From positions 124,001-188,000 of the forward strand of contig CAZCFO010000003.1 of assembly GCA_964497975.1 (NCBI GenBank): a stretch of 64,000 nucleotides of DNA, read 5' to 3'. Below, piece by piece: positions 1-8,774 of this stretch (positions are counted from its first letter, which is position 1; each line of letters begins with the position of its first letter). The DNA is from JABFSS01 sp964497975 (GTDB lineage: Bacteria > Patescibacteriota > Gracilibacteria > Peribacterales > Peribacteraceae). The notes under the pieces are model-generated. The model did no database searches and was not told the origin of the DNA. It was given only the letters and a program-made list of their open reading frames with translations. The position numbers and the translations under genes are program-made.

Positions 1-1038
1 GAACTTCGTCCAAATCAGTTTTACGCTGTTAAAAACCCGCGAACGGGAACTGAGTATTGGCCGCCTGAGAGCCGTGTTTGGAGGTTTCAACCGTCTACGA
101 TGAAGGCGCACATTGAGAGCGACAACATTATTTTCCCTGACGATAATCCAGATCGAAAAATGAGCCGACCACGCTTCAAGACGCGCTTCGATGAGTCAGG
201 GGCACTTGATGAGACTACGCCACTTTCCACTTGGATTAATTCTGTCGGAACCGATGACGAAACGATTTCTCTTGAAGCTGGTCTGAATCAGGAAGGCACC
301 AAAGAACTGCGGGACTTATTTGAGAATGCTCAAGTGTTCGATTACCCAAAACCCGTATCCCTAATTCAAACGTTAGTACTCCATGCTACTAGGGACGATG
401 ATGTTATCATGGACTTCTTTGCTGGTTCAGGCACTACTCCACACGCAGTTATTTCGGCCAATGTCGAAGATCAAGGTAATAGAATATTTATCTCAGTTCA
501 ATTTCCTGAACCCATTGGTGAAGAGACTGATGCAAATAAATTCGGACTTAAGACTATTTCGGATATCGCAAAAGAACGAATCAGGAGAGCAGGTAAGAAA
601 CTCGCACGATCCTCAGAATCATCACTGGATATTGGATTCAAGGTATTTAGCCTTGATGAAAGCAATTTCAAAATCTGGCGCAGTAATGTCGCTGACGCGA
701 AAGAACTAGCAGAGCAAATGCACATGTTTATCGACAATCTGAAAGCCAAGAGCACTCAGGAGAATGTTCTGTACGAACTCATACTGAAATCTGGTTTGGA
801 TCTGAATGTGTCTCTGAAGACGCGAAAGGTCGAAGACATTAAATACTATGTGCTCGACGGTGGGAAACTGATTGTGTCCCTTGAGGATTCAATGACTCAG
901 GCATTGGCCGATGCCGTGATCGCAGCCAAACCTCAGAAGGTCATTTGCCTCGATGGGGCTTTCAAGGGAAACGACCAATTAAAGACAAACACCGCGCTTC
1001 AAATGGAAGCCGCAAAAATTGATTTCCGAGTTATTTAA
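1..1038 (+). CDS. Type III restriction-modification DNA methyltransferase (Mod), C-terminal part
   Basis: The reading frame is open from the first base, so the gene starts before the window. The visible part carries the SAM-binding motif FAGSGTT followed by PHAVI (around 409-450), the layout of beta-class N6-adenine methyltransferases, in which the catalytic DPPY motif lies upstream of motif I; here it would be outside the window. It is followed after 3 nt by an unknown gene and then by a type III Res helicase-nuclease, so it is most likely the Mod subunit that supplies target recognition and methylation for the pair. Codon use is clearly AT-richer than in the genes after position 5400, which suggests horizontal acquisition. 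Confidence 0.85.
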   Translation, partial: ELRPNQFYAVKNPRTGTEYWPPESRVWRFQPSTMKAHIESDNIIFPDDNPDRKMSRPRFKTRFDESGALDETTPLSTWINSVGTDDETISLEAGLNQEGTKELRDLFENAQVFDYPKPVSLIQTLVLHATRDDDVIMDFFAGSGTTPHAVISANVEDQGNRIFISVQFPEPIGEETDANKFGLKTISDIAKERIRRAGKKLARSSESSLDIGFKVFSLDESNFKIWRSNVADAKELAEQMHMFIDNLKAKSTQENVLYELILKSGLDLNVSLKTRKVEDIKYYVLDGGKLIVSLEDSMTQALADAVIAAKPQKVICLDGAFKGNDQLKTNTALQMEAAKIDFRVI

Positions 1039-1041
1039 TTC

Positions 1042-2007
1042 ATGAGTAAACCTGACAACATAATTGGGTTTATAAGATATGAGGGGAGGCTTGTGGATGA
1101 CGGCTTTATGGATGCGAGAAAAACAGCCGACGCTCTAAAAGGATTCGATGAGGCAATCCGCTTCTTTATCAACCAAGAGAATCCTGCACTTATAGAACTT
1201 GAGTATGAAATACCAGTGAAAGTTCAGGCTGGCTCGTGGGAAGCCGTTGTGAAGGATTTGTTAATCGGCATTCCTATTTCAGCGGCGATTACAAAGTATG
1301 CCGTAACCGCGGCTCAAAAAATGGCTGAAAAAGATTTCGATAATGTTGGATTAAGGGACATTTTTAAAGCAGCATTTCGTGTGTTGGTGTGGTCGATCAG
1401 AATTGCCGAACATACTTACAAATATGGGAAACAACAATTCACAGATATAGATTGGAAAACTAAAGAGAAAGAGAATATGGCAGGAATCAAAGGAGTAGAC
1501 GGCAGCGTGCTATATGTGCCGCAAGACGTTCTTAAAAAACTCGACAAAGTTCCGAGTAAATTATTATCGAAGAACGCATTAGTAATTGAATCTGAAAGAA
1601 CGTTGAAAATTGGTTATTATCATGACCATTCTGCTGAAGAAGTGACGATTACCGCGAGGGAAAAACATGTGTTCACATCGGAAGTACAGGATTCCGATTT
1701 GTTATATCCTGAGTTAATACACGGTCATCACGTCACCCTGAAAGGTCATTTGATTAAAGGTAATGAAGAACAAAATTCATTTGGCCTGAAATACAAGCAG
1801 CACGTTCTCTACTGTGTCCCAAAGGATTCTGGAGTTAGCATTGTTGAATTTAAGGATGCTCTCTTTGGGAACTGTGAGATTACTGGGATAGTAGATAGAT
1901 CTAGTCGTGATAATGAGGATCTGGATCGCAAACCTAAAATTAAGTTTGAATCAATCAGTAAATTACCTGAATCAGAAAATCCTTCCCTACTCGGCCTGAT
2001 CGAATGA
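1042..2007 (+). CDS. Unknown protein encoded between mod and res of a type III RM system
   Basis: This 321-residue protein has no motif I recognise. It has no signal peptide; one moderately hydrophobic stretch near residues 75-90 (LLIGIPISAAITKYAV) is followed by mostly polar sequence with mixed alpha/beta character. It starts 4 nt after the mod stop codon, and its stop overlaps the res start (ATGA, positions 2004-2007), so it is translationally coupled with both RM subunits. Type III loci normally have only mod and res, so an interposed gene of this size is unusual; it could be an accessory or regulatory subunit. It has the same AT-rich composition as its neighbours. Confidence 0.8.
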   Translation: MSKPDNIIGFIRYEGRLVDDGFMDARKTADALKGFDEAIRFFINQENPALIELEYEIPVKVQAGSWEAVVKDLLIGIPISAAITKYAVTAAQKMAEKDFDNVGLRDIFKAAFRVLVWSIRIAEHTYKYGKQQFTDIDWKTKEKENMAGIKGVDGSVLYVPQDVLKKLDKVPSKLLSKNALVIESERTLKIGYYHDHSAEEVTITAREKHVFTSEVQDSDLLYPELIHGHHVTLKGHLIKGNEEQNSFGLKYKQHVLYCVPKDSGVSIVEFKDALFGNCEITGIVDRSSRDNEDLDRKPKIKFESISKLPESENPSLLGLIE

Positions 2008-4709
2008 AACTCCAATTCGACCCCTCTCAGGCGTATCAAATTGACGCGATCAATGCGATTGCCGACCTGTTCGAAGGCCAACCGCTCGCTAAGGGCGACT
2101 TTGAGATTCAAATGCAGCAACCCGACGGGCAAATGCAGTTTGAAGGCGATTTGCTTATCGGGAACAATCTGCTACTCGACCAGTCCACTATCATTCATAA
2201 CCTACATGCCGTGCAGCAGCGCAACGGTATTGAAAAATCGGATGTCACCACAGGGTTCTTCCTGCCGATGACGTTACCCGCCAAGCAGGAAACGCGACTG
2301 GCTGACGGTGTGCACTTCTCCGTGGAAATGGAAACCGGCACGGGCAAAACGTACGTATACCTCCGCACCATCCATGAACTCCACAAGCGATACGGCTTCA
2401 AGAAATTTATTATCGTTGTCCCGAGCATCGCCATCAAGGAGGGCGTCCTAAAGAACCTGCAAATCACGCGGGAACACTTCGATACGCTCTACGAGAAACC
2501 CGAAATGGACTTCCGCGTGTATGACCCGAAGAAACGCGGGCAGATAAAGCACTTTGCCACGACCAACACCCTGCAAGTGCTGGTGATCAACATTGATTCC
2601 TTTGCCAAGGAGGACACGAACATCATTTACCAGAACAGTGACTGGGGCGTACCGATCCGTTATCTACAAGCTACACGCCCTATCGTGATAGTGGATGAGC
2701 CGCAGAACATGGAGACTGACATCCGCAGGAAGGCCATTATGAATCTGAATCCGCTTTGCACTCTGCGCTATTCAGCAACGCATAAGAACCCGTATAATCT
2801 CGTCTACCGCCTCGACCCCGTGAAGGCGTACGACTTGGGACTAGTGAAGAAAATCGAAGTCGATAGTGTGCTCGATGAAGGAGGGATGAATGACGCCTAT
2901 GTAAAACTCGTCAGCGTCACATCGGCCAAAAACTCAATTTCTGTGAAGCTCGAAATCGACGTGAACACGCCTGACGGCATCAAGCGCAAGGCCGTGAGCA
3001 TCCGCAAGAGTCCCAAGGGCATGACGGAGAGTGATCTGTACAAACTGAGCAACCAACGCGAGGTCTACCGCGACGGGTACACACTCGCCTCCGTAGACGT
3101 GAAAGCTCAGACCGTGACGTTCAGCAACGGTAACACCCTCACCGCAGGACAGGTTCAGGGGGGCAACCGCGAGGCCGTCATGCGATTGCAGATTCAAAAG
3201 ACCATTGAGACTCACTTCGAGAAAGAGCGCACCCTGCGCGACAAAGGAATCAAGGTTCTGTCTCTCTTCTTTATTGACCGCGTGGCGAACTATCGAGAAT
3301 ACCAAGAGGGAGCCGCCGCCAAAGGAAAATTTGCCCTGTGGTTCGAGGAAATCTTTAGGGAGGTTGCCAAACGCCCGCAGTACAAGGGGCTGATCCCGTA
3401 CGCCGTGGAGAACGTGCATAACGGCTACTTCTCTCAGGACAAGAAAGGCATCCTGAAAGACACCAACGGGACGACGAAGGACGATGACGATACGTACGCG
3501 CTCATTATGAAAGAGAAAGAGAAACTATTGTCATCGGACGTGCCGCTCAGGTTCATTTTCTCGCACTCGGCGTTGCGCGAGGGGTGGGACAACCCGAACG
3601 TGTTTCAGATTTGCACCCTCAATGAAACGCGCTCAGACATGAAGAAGCGACAAGAGATCGGACGTGGGCTGCGCCTCCCCGTGAATGGGGACGGACAGCG
3701 CGTGTATGACCGTGATCTGAACGTGCTGACCGTGACCGCCAATGAGAGCTACGAGGATTTTGCCAAGAGCCTCCAAACCGAAATTGAGGAAGAGTGCGGC
3801 GTAAATTTCGCGGGGCGCATCAAGAACGCGAAAGAGAAAACCGCCGTCACGCTCAAGAAGGGCTATAAGCTCGATGAAAACTTCAAGGCTCTCTGGGAAC
3901 GCATCAAGCACAAGACCCGCTATCAGGTCAGTTACGACACCGAGACGCTGATTGAGGAAGCGTCACGGGCAATCGCCGCAAAGGAATTTGCAGCACCGAA
4001 AATCCGATACCTGAAAGGAGCCATCACCATGTCGGACAAAGGAATCGGCACCGAGTTCCGCGACGTGGACGAGCGAACCGTGGAGCCGACCATCGCGGGG
4101 ATTCCCGATGTATTGAGCTACATTCAGGACAAAACGAGACTCACCAAGGACACGATTTGTCGCATCCTGATAGCATCCAACAAGGTTTCGGACATTCTAA
4201 AAAATCCGCAGCAATTCATGGATACCGCCGTCCATGAGATCAATCGAATACTGCGCGGGATGATGGTCGATGGCATCAAGTACGAGAAGATTGCCGATGA
4301 CTATTGGGCGATGGAACGCTTTGAGAACGCCGAACTAAAAGGCTATTTGGAGGACATGGTGAAAGTGCAACGGCAGGAAAAGACCCTCTACGATTATGTG
4401 AAAGTCGATTCAGAGGTTGAAACTCAGTTTGCTAAAGACTTGGAGAGCCGTACTGATGTGCAGTTCTATGTGAAATTGCCGGGATGGTTCAAGATCGAGA
4501 CGCCGATTGGGAATTACAACCCCGACTGGGCGATAGTGTTTGAGAAGGACGAGCGCGTGTACTTCGTGGCTGAAACGAAGTCGTCACTCGACGCCGACGA
4601 TCTGCGCATACAGGAGGAAATGAAAATACGATGCGGTGCGCGTCATTTTGAAAAGCTTGATGGAGTGCATTTCAAGAAGGTGACAGCGCTCTCCGAAATT
4701 GTCCTGTAA
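2004..4709 (+). CDS. Type III restriction endonuclease Res subunit (SF2 helicase + PD-ExK nuclease)
   Basis: The 901-residue protein has a Walker A motif GTGKT (about residues 112-116), a DEAD-type variant VDEPQ (about 231), helicase motif V-like REGWDNPNVFQ and motif VI QEIGRGLRL. At the C-terminus NPDWAIVF followed by VAETK fits a PD-(D/E)xK nuclease core. This is the expected order for the translocating, cutting subunit of a type III RM enzyme, which needs Mod for specificity. The start overlaps the preceding gene by 4 nt. All key motifs are intact, so the system appears functional apart from the part of mod that cannot be seen. A short hairpin follows at 4826. Confidence 0.92.
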   Translation: MKLQFDPSQAYQIDAINAIADLFEGQPLAKGDFEIQMQQPDGQMQFEGDLLIGNNLLLDQSTIIHNLHAVQQRNGIEKSDVTTGFFLPMTLPAKQETRLADGVHFSVEMETGTGKTYVYLRTIHELHKRYGFKKFIIVVPSIAIKEGVLKNLQITREHFDTLYEKPEMDFRVYDPKKRGQIKHFATTNTLQVLVINIDSFAKEDTNIIYQNSDWGVPIRYLQATRPIVIVDEPQNMETDIRRKAIMNLNPLCTLRYSATHKNPYNLVYRLDPVKAYDLGLVKKIEVDSVLDEGGMNDAYVKLVSVTSAKNSISVKLEIDVNTPDGIKRKAVSIRKSPKGMTESDLYKLSNQREVYRDGYTLASVDVKAQTVTFSNGNTLTAGQVQGGNREAVMRLQIQKTIETHFEKERTLRDKGIKVLSLFFIDRVANYREYQEGAAAKGKFALWFEEIFREVAKRPQYKGLIPYAVENVHNGYFSQDKKGILKDTNGTTKDDDDTYALIMKEKEKLLSSDVPLRFIFSHSALREGWDNPNVFQICTLNETRSDMKKRQEIGRGLRLPVNGDGQRVYDRDLNVLTVTANESYEDFAKSLQTEIEEECGVNFAGRIKNAKEKTAVTLKKGYKLDENFKALWERIKHKTRYQVSYDTETLIEEASRAIAAKEFAAPKIRYLKGAITMSDKGIGTEFRDVDERTVEPTIAGIPDVLSYIQDKTRLTKDTICRILIASNKVSDILKNPQQFMDTAVHEINRILRGMMVDGIKYEKIADDYWAMERFENAELKGYLEDMVKVQRQEKTLYDYVKVDSEVETQFAKDLESRTDVQFYVKLPGWFKIETPIGNYNPDWAIVFEKDERVYFVAETKSSLDADDLRIQEEMKIRCGARHFEKLDGVHFKKVTALSEIVL

Positions 4710-4825
4710 AGCCCCCGTGCCCAATCCTTCCGAACTCGCCGAAAACCGCAACACAAAGCCACGCATGCCCTTTGGGGCCAAAAATGCACCAACACCCCAA
4801 AAATCCTCTTTCGAACTTTTTCAAA

Positions 4826-4850
4826 ACGGCCTATAAGGCCGTAATTGTTT
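4826..4850. terminator. Hairpin terminator between res and tmRNA
   Basis: ACGGCCT, a 3-nt loop and AGGCCGT form a perfect 7-bp stem followed by AATTGTTT; on the other strand the stem is followed by TTTT. It lies between the convergent res and tmRNA genes and could stop transcription from both sides. Confidence 0.6.
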
Positions 4851-4895
4851 ATAAAATCGCAATTCTATGAGCTTGAATTTCGGTAGATTCCCGAA

Positions 4896-5317
4896 TGGTG
4901 GAGATGCCGGGAGTTGAACCCGGGTCCAACGTGTAGCGCGCGTGCCTGTACGGTCATGGAGCTCTCAATTCTCGCTTCCGCTGAGAGAGCAGCAGAGATA
5001 CGGAGCGAGGTGTGACGTCTTGGTTCATCGTGACGTCGACGTCAGGTCGTCACGCAGTCCTGCTGATGATGTTTCATCCGCTCAGCAGGAGTCGGCGGAG
5101 AAACATGTTCGCACGAGGGCGAACTTAAGCGGCCATCGCGTACGCAGGAGCGAAGTCGAAGGAAAGATTCCTCAAACTGTCGACTGCATTGCGCGCGGCT
5201 GCAAGTACCTTGCTTTCGGCAGGTATAAGTTGCAACGCTGGGTATCGGGAAAACGTTGCCATCCCGGACTGAGGCGAACACACACCATTGATCACGCTGT
5301 CGATACCTGTCATCCCC
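4896..5317 (-). ncRNA. ssrA: tmRNA (transfer-messenger RNA)
   Basis: Read on the minus strand, the RNA begins GGGGATG and ends CATCTCCACCA; the two ends pair as a 7-bp acceptor stem with an encoded CCA. The 3' domain has the T-arm GTTCAACTCCCGG and the 5' domain the typical AGGTATCGACAG. The internal reading frame ends at the TAA of 5125-5127 and codes for a tag ending in APAYAMAA, close to the ALAA degron of known tags. Its first tag codon is probably an Ala near 5190-5196. A TATACT box on the minus strand (5344-5349) lies 26 nt upstream of the mature 5' end, as expected for a precursor trimmed by RNase P. Pseudoknot regions were not modelled. Confidence 0.93.
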
Positions 5318-5399
5318 ACGGAGGTGTCATGGAACAGACGAGTAGTATAACAGGAATGAGCCGCTGGCGTTACGGAAACCTGCTGATTTCTGGTTCAAC

Positions 5400-6422
5400 T
5401 CACGGCATCGGATGCTTTTCGAAGAATTCCCACATCACGTCGTTTGCGGAAATGTCCGTATTCAGGTGCCCCACGGTTCTCTGGTATCTCGTGCAGATCT
5501 TGTCCTTCAGTGAATCAGCGCACGGCGTGCCGTACGTCCCGCCCGGCCAGGTGTGTCCGCCGTCGCCCACCGTGCAGTATTGGACCGCCGACCCGTCCCT
5601 GCACCGGTCGCTGAGCGTGCACGTCACCTGTCCTTTGGTCAGGACCGTGCGGGGAGTATCGCTGCAGCCGTTGAGGGTCCGCCACATCGTCATGTACTCC
5701 GCGACGGGAGCGACCATCGAGCGGTCGGAGTCCACTTCCACTCCCAGCAGGGAATTCAGACATCCTGGCCTCTGGCCCCCTTCCAACGGGACGCAGGGGT
5801 CGGCCAGACCGGCAAAATACAGAACGGGAATGGGGCGCGACGGCTTGCACGTCTCCTGAACGCCCGGACCGTTGAGAGCGGCGATGGCGGCGATGCGATC
5901 GGCGAGATCGCATGCCAGGCGGAAGCTCATCATCGATCCGTTCGAAAGACCCGTCGCGTAGACGCGCTTGGCATCGATCGGAAACGTCGCCGCAAGATCG
6001 TCCAGAAGGTTCCTCACAAAACCGACATCGTCGCTGTTCTGCTTCATCGCCGGGCCGCAGCAGGTTTCGCCGGCGTTCCAGGTGCCGAAGAGGTGCCCAA
6101 GAACGGTGTGGCCGACTCCCTGCGGATACACGGCAATAAAATTCTCCCTGTCGGCGGTGGCGTTCATCTGCGACTGGATGATCTGTCCCTGCGCGTCGCC
6201 CCCGCCGCCGTGAAAGTTGAGCACGACGGGGAGGGGAGTGGTACCGTCGAATGACGCCGGCAGATGAACAAGATAGGTGCGATCCGCAACCGTGTGCACG
6301 GCATAGCCCAGCTTCCGTTCATCCGCGCGCAGTGCGATTGCCCGTCGCACACGCACCAGTACCCCCAGAGAGACCAGGATGATGAGGCCGATCAGCAGTC
6401 CTCTCAGGATTTTTCGTCTCAT
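5400..6422 (-). CDS. Membrane-anchored esterase of the PHB-depolymerase/feruloyl-esterase (LpqC-like) family
   Basis: I place the start at the ATG of 6422 (MRRKILRG), just before a signal or anchor helix (GLLIGLIILVSLGVLV); an ATG at 6455 is possible and the longer frame to 6605 is not credible. The mature part has the alpha/beta-hydrolase features of this family: oxyanion region NFHGGGGDAQG, nucleophile elbow GLSNGSM, an acid-bearing LADPCVP and the histidine motif GGHTWPGG. It probably hydrolyses ester bonds outside the cytoplasm; the substrate cannot be named. Pairs of cysteines suggest disulfides. It diverges from the gene at 6496. A related catalytic domain is fused to SLH repeats at 9744-11087. 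Confidence 0.85.
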   Translation of the reverse strand: MRRKILRGLLIGLIILVSLGVLVRVRRAIALRADERKLGYAVHTVADRTYLVHLPASFDGTTPLPVVLNFHGGGGDAQGQIIQSQMNATADRENFIAVYPQGVGHTVLGHLFGTWNAGETCCGPAMKQNSDDVGFVRNLLDDLAATFPIDAKRVYATGLSNGSMMSFRLACDLADRIAAIAALNGPGVQETCKPSRPIPVLYFAGLADPCVPLEGGQRPGCLNSLLGVEVDSDRSMVAPVAEYMTMWRTLNGCSDTPRTVLTKGQVTCTLSDRCRDGSAVQYCTVGDGGHTWPGGTYGTPCADSLKDKICTRYQRTVGHLNTDISANDVMWEFFEKHPMP

Positions 6423-6495
6423 AGAGTGAATCCGGAGCGCCTCTTGCTCATGCATAGAAGCAACAGAGATGTCCGAAGTGTAATAGAATCGATGC

Positions 6496-7251
6496 ATGCG
6501 GCCCAGGAAAATTTCCACTGCAGATCCGTTCTTCGTCGACCGCGTCCGTGCGCTCGAGGAGCGTCTGTTCGCAGACGAGTTGGATCCCGGGGATGCTTCG
6601 CGCATGAAGAGCCACGGGAAATATTCCTGGCTCTACCGTCCCAGTCATCATGCTGCGGCGGGACTGCTCACGCAGGAGGACGTCGCGTTGCTCTCGGAAA
6701 AAGGACGGCGGCTCCTGAGCGTCGGCGCGCATCCGGCATTCTTCGAGAGGCTGCTGCCGGAGCTCGGCGTGCCCGCGGAGAATATGCTGCTCGCGGACGT
6801 GGATCCGGGGCTTGCGGATGTCTGCGATCCCATTCCACACATCATCTTCGACGCTGTCGGTCCCTGGCCAGACCTGGGTACGTTCGACCGGATCATTTTC
6901 CCGGAAAGCCTCTGCATCGCGATCAGCGACAACATCAAGAAGAGGGGAATCCCCGATGATCTGGAAAATCCGTATGCCAATGACGTGCTCGAAGCGCAGT
7001 TGCTCGCGCACATCCTGACCGAAGCGCTCGCGCGGCTGCGTCCGCAGGGCGTGATCCGTGCCAATGGGCCGATGAGCCATCCGACTGTCGTGAAGGCGAT
7101 GAGTGCGATGCTTTTGAAGGAGGGGATTAGGCACGCGGTGAAGTACGAGCGGTTTTTTCTGACGGTCACGCATTCATACGGTAAGGCGTGTCATTCTGAG
7201 CTTGACGAAGAACGACACGCCGATGTTCATGGTTCGACAAGCTCACCATGA
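6496..7251 (+). CDS. Unknown protein with methyltransferase-like fold
   Basis: The 251-residue protein has RRLLSVGAHPAFFERLLPEL followed by LLADVDP and later FDRIIFPESL. This order resembles the G-rich loop and acidic end of strand 2 in class I SAM-dependent methyltransferases, but the loop is degenerate, so the assignment is tentative. The last 20 or so residues (from about CHSELDEE) are encoded by a dispersed inverted repeat at 7189-7253, so the original stop codon was probably lost when that element was inserted. It is divergent from the esterase at 5400-6422. Confidence 0.6.
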   Translation: MRPRKISTADPFFVDRVRALEERLFADELDPGDASRMKSHGKYSWLYRPSHHAAAGLLTQEDVALLSEKGRRLLSVGAHPAFFERLLPELGVPAENMLLADVDPGLADVCDPIPHIIFDAVGPWPDLGTFDRIIFPESLCIAISDNIKKRGIPDDLENPYANDVLEAQLLAHILTEALARLRPQGVIRANGPMSHPTVVKAMSAMLLKEGIRHAVKYERFFLTVTHSYGKACHSELDEERHADVHGSTSSP

Positions 7252-7253
7252 CA
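7189..7253. repeat. MITE-like inverted-repeat element, copy 1 (65 bp)
   Basis: The element begins TGTCATTCTGAGCTTG and ends CAAGCTCACCATGACA; the ends are complementary over 16 nt with two mismatches. Inside are two hairpins, one with the 8-bp stem GGCGTGTC/GACACGCC and one with ATGTTCATGGT/ACCATGACAT. It forms the 3' end of the gene at 6496. Related copies lie at 41690, 51472 and 63516. Confidence 0.75.
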
Positions 7254-7300
7254 TCGGCTCTGCTACAATCCGCTTCATCCCGCTTTCTTCCCCCTTCTCC

Positions 7301-7699
7301 ATGAAAGCCCGCGTTTCGTCGATCATCGGATGGATCTGCACCGTCCTCGTGGTCGCGTTCAACCTGTTCGCCGCCGTCATGAAGTTCATGCCCGTCACGC
7401 CCGGCTCCCCGGCGGAAGAATTCGGAAAGAAGCTCGGCACCATCGGCCTCGAGCATCCGCTCGGCGTTTTGGAATTCGCCATCATCATCCTCTTCCTCGT
7501 TCCCCGCACCTCGGCGGTCGGCTTCATCCTGATGATCGGGTATCTGGCCGGCGCGCTCGCCACCAACCTCACGCACGGATTCAGCAGCATGGAGGCCCTG
7601 CCCATCTACGTCCTGCTCGCACTCATGGCGGTCATCGGCTGGACGCGCTTCCCCGAGTTCACGGCGCGCCTGCGCGGAACGTCCATCCTGTCGGCTTGA
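7301..7699 (+). CDS. DoxX-like small membrane protein
   Basis: The start is taken at ATG 7301; an extended -10 box (TGCTACAAT, TACAAT at 7264-7269) lies about 30 nt upstream, and the longer frame begins inside the repeat element. The 132-residue product has four predicted membrane helices (SIIGWICTVLVVAFNLFA, PLGVLEFAIIILFLV, VGFILMIGYLAGALA, LPIYVLLALMAVIGW), the architecture of the DoxX/DoxX-like family. The function of such proteins is poorly defined; some are linked with redox or thiosulfate metabolism. It overlaps the next gene by one base (TGATG), so the two are probably co-translated. Confidence 0.75.
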   Translation: MKARVSSIIGWICTVLVVAFNLFAAVMKFMPVTPGSPAEEFGKKLGTIGLEHPLGVLEFAIIILFLVPRTSAVGFILMIGYLAGALATNLTHGFSSMEALPIYVLLALMAVIGWTRFPEFTARLRGTSILSA

Positions 7700-8265
7700 T
7701 GGCTGCGACGGCAAAATCCTCCACGGAGTACGCGGCGTTCCTGCGCGGCATCAACGTCGGCGGCAACAAGAAGGTGAGCATGGCCGCGCTCGCGAAGGCG
7801 TTCACCACGCTCGGCTGCGGCAACGTGAAGACGCTCCTCAACAGCGGCAACGTCGTCTTCCGTTCGTCCAAAAGCGAGTCCGAGATCACCGCCGCGCTGC
7901 AGAAGCACCTGGAAAAAACATTCGGCTTCACGATCGGCGTGCTGGTGCGCCCGCTTCATGATCTCCAGAAACTCGCAAAAGCGAATCCATTCAACGGCAT
8001 TCCCGTCACGCCGCAGACGCGGCTCTACGTCACGTTCCTCTCCGAACCATCCACAAGTTCCCTCAAGATCCCGTACGCGTCCGACGACGGCAACTTCCGG
8101 ATTCTCTCCGCGACGCCGAGGGAAGTCGTCAGCGTGCTCATCGTCACGCCCGATCGCGGAACGGTGGACCTGATGGGCATCATCGAAAAAGAATTCGGCA
8201 AAAAAGTGACGACGCGGAACTGGAACACCATCGAACGCGTTCTCAAAGCGCACCAGGCATCGTGA
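7699..8265 (+). CDS. DUF1697 family protein
   Basis: The 188-residue protein contains the family signature EYAAFLRGINVGGNKKVSM near its start, then TLGCGNVKTLLNSGNVVF and, near the end, TTRNWNTIERV. These match DUF1697 over its usual full length. No biochemical role is established for the family. The ATG overlaps the stop of the DoxX-like gene. No signal peptide or membrane segment is visible. Confidence 0.88.
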   Translation: MAATAKSSTEYAAFLRGINVGGNKKVSMAALAKAFTTLGCGNVKTLLNSGNVVFRSSKSESEITAALQKHLEKTFGFTIGVLVRPLHDLQKLAKANPFNGIPVTPQTRLYVTFLSEPSTSSLKIPYASDDGNFRILSATPREVVSVLIVTPDRGTVDLMGIIEKEFGKKVTTRNWNTIERVLKAHQAS

Positions 8266-8268
8266 GAT

Positions 8269-8721
8269 TCAGCACCCGCCAAACATGCACTTCACGCTGT
8301 TGCTGATGCTCGTCACCGTGGAGAGGAAACCTTTGCCAATCGACATGAACGAATCCATCATGGATTTCATCATGGCAGTCAGCCTGCTCTGCTCTTCGGC
8401 GCTGAGGGAGTCGACGGAAGAACTCGACATCACCGAACTATTGGAGGAACGAACGCTGGAGACCGATGATGACTGTATGCTGGAGGACGACTTTGCGACC
8501 GAGGACGAGCTCTTGGGTGCGGGCTTCGGGACCTTGGGCGCCGCGACGGGAGCGGTCTTCTCGACCGCCTTCGCCGGGTTTGCGCAGACGCCGGGCACGA
8601 CGCCGTTATCCAGCGACGTGCAGCGCTGCCCGCCCGTGCAATCGCTCGGGGAATAGCAGACTTTCTGCGCGAATGCCCCCGTGGGGAGCGCCAACAAAAG
8701 GGTCAAAAGCAGGGTGGACAT
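8269..8721 (-). CDS. Secreted serine-rich protein with an N-terminal cysteine cluster
   Basis: The 150-residue protein has a clear signal peptide (MSTLLLTLLLALPTGAFA). Next come CYSPSDC...RC...GVC, four closely spaced cysteines likely to form disulfides, then a proline/lysine linker and a long serine-rich stretch (about residues 72-108), and a hydrophobic/amphipathic tail ending CMFGGC. I do not recognise a family. It converges with the DUF1697 gene (3-nt gap). Its ATG lies only 6 nt after a TACGAT -10 box, so the transcript looks leaderless. Extracellular or cell-surface location is inferred from the signal peptide. Confidence 0.7.
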   Translation of the reverse strand: MSTLLLTLLLALPTGAFAQKVCYSPSDCTGGQRCTSLDNGVVPGVCANPAKAVEKTAPVAAPKVPKPAPKSSSSVAKSSSSIQSSSVSSVRSSNSSVMSSSSVDSLSAEEQSRLTAMMKSMMDSFMSIGKGFLSTVTSISNSVKCMFGGC

Positions 8722-8727
8722 GGGCCA

Positions 8728-8756
8728 ATCGTAGGTACAATGCCCCGCCTGCGCAA
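8728..8756 (-). promoter_or_regulatory. Promoter of the 8269-8721 gene, leaderless arrangement
   Basis: On the minus strand TTGCGC (8751-8756) and TACGAT (8728-8733) are separated by 17 nt, and the ATG follows after 6 nt. On the plus strand TACAAT at 8736-8741 is a candidate -10 for the divergent gene at 8775, so the two promoters overlap. Confidence 0.6.
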
Positions 8757-8774
8757 TTCGTTTTCCCCAGTCTG

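Noticed and set aside
5125..5319. A 64-residue protein gene on the minus strand
   Set aside because: It is the tag-reading frame and 5' part of the tmRNA, not a separate gene.
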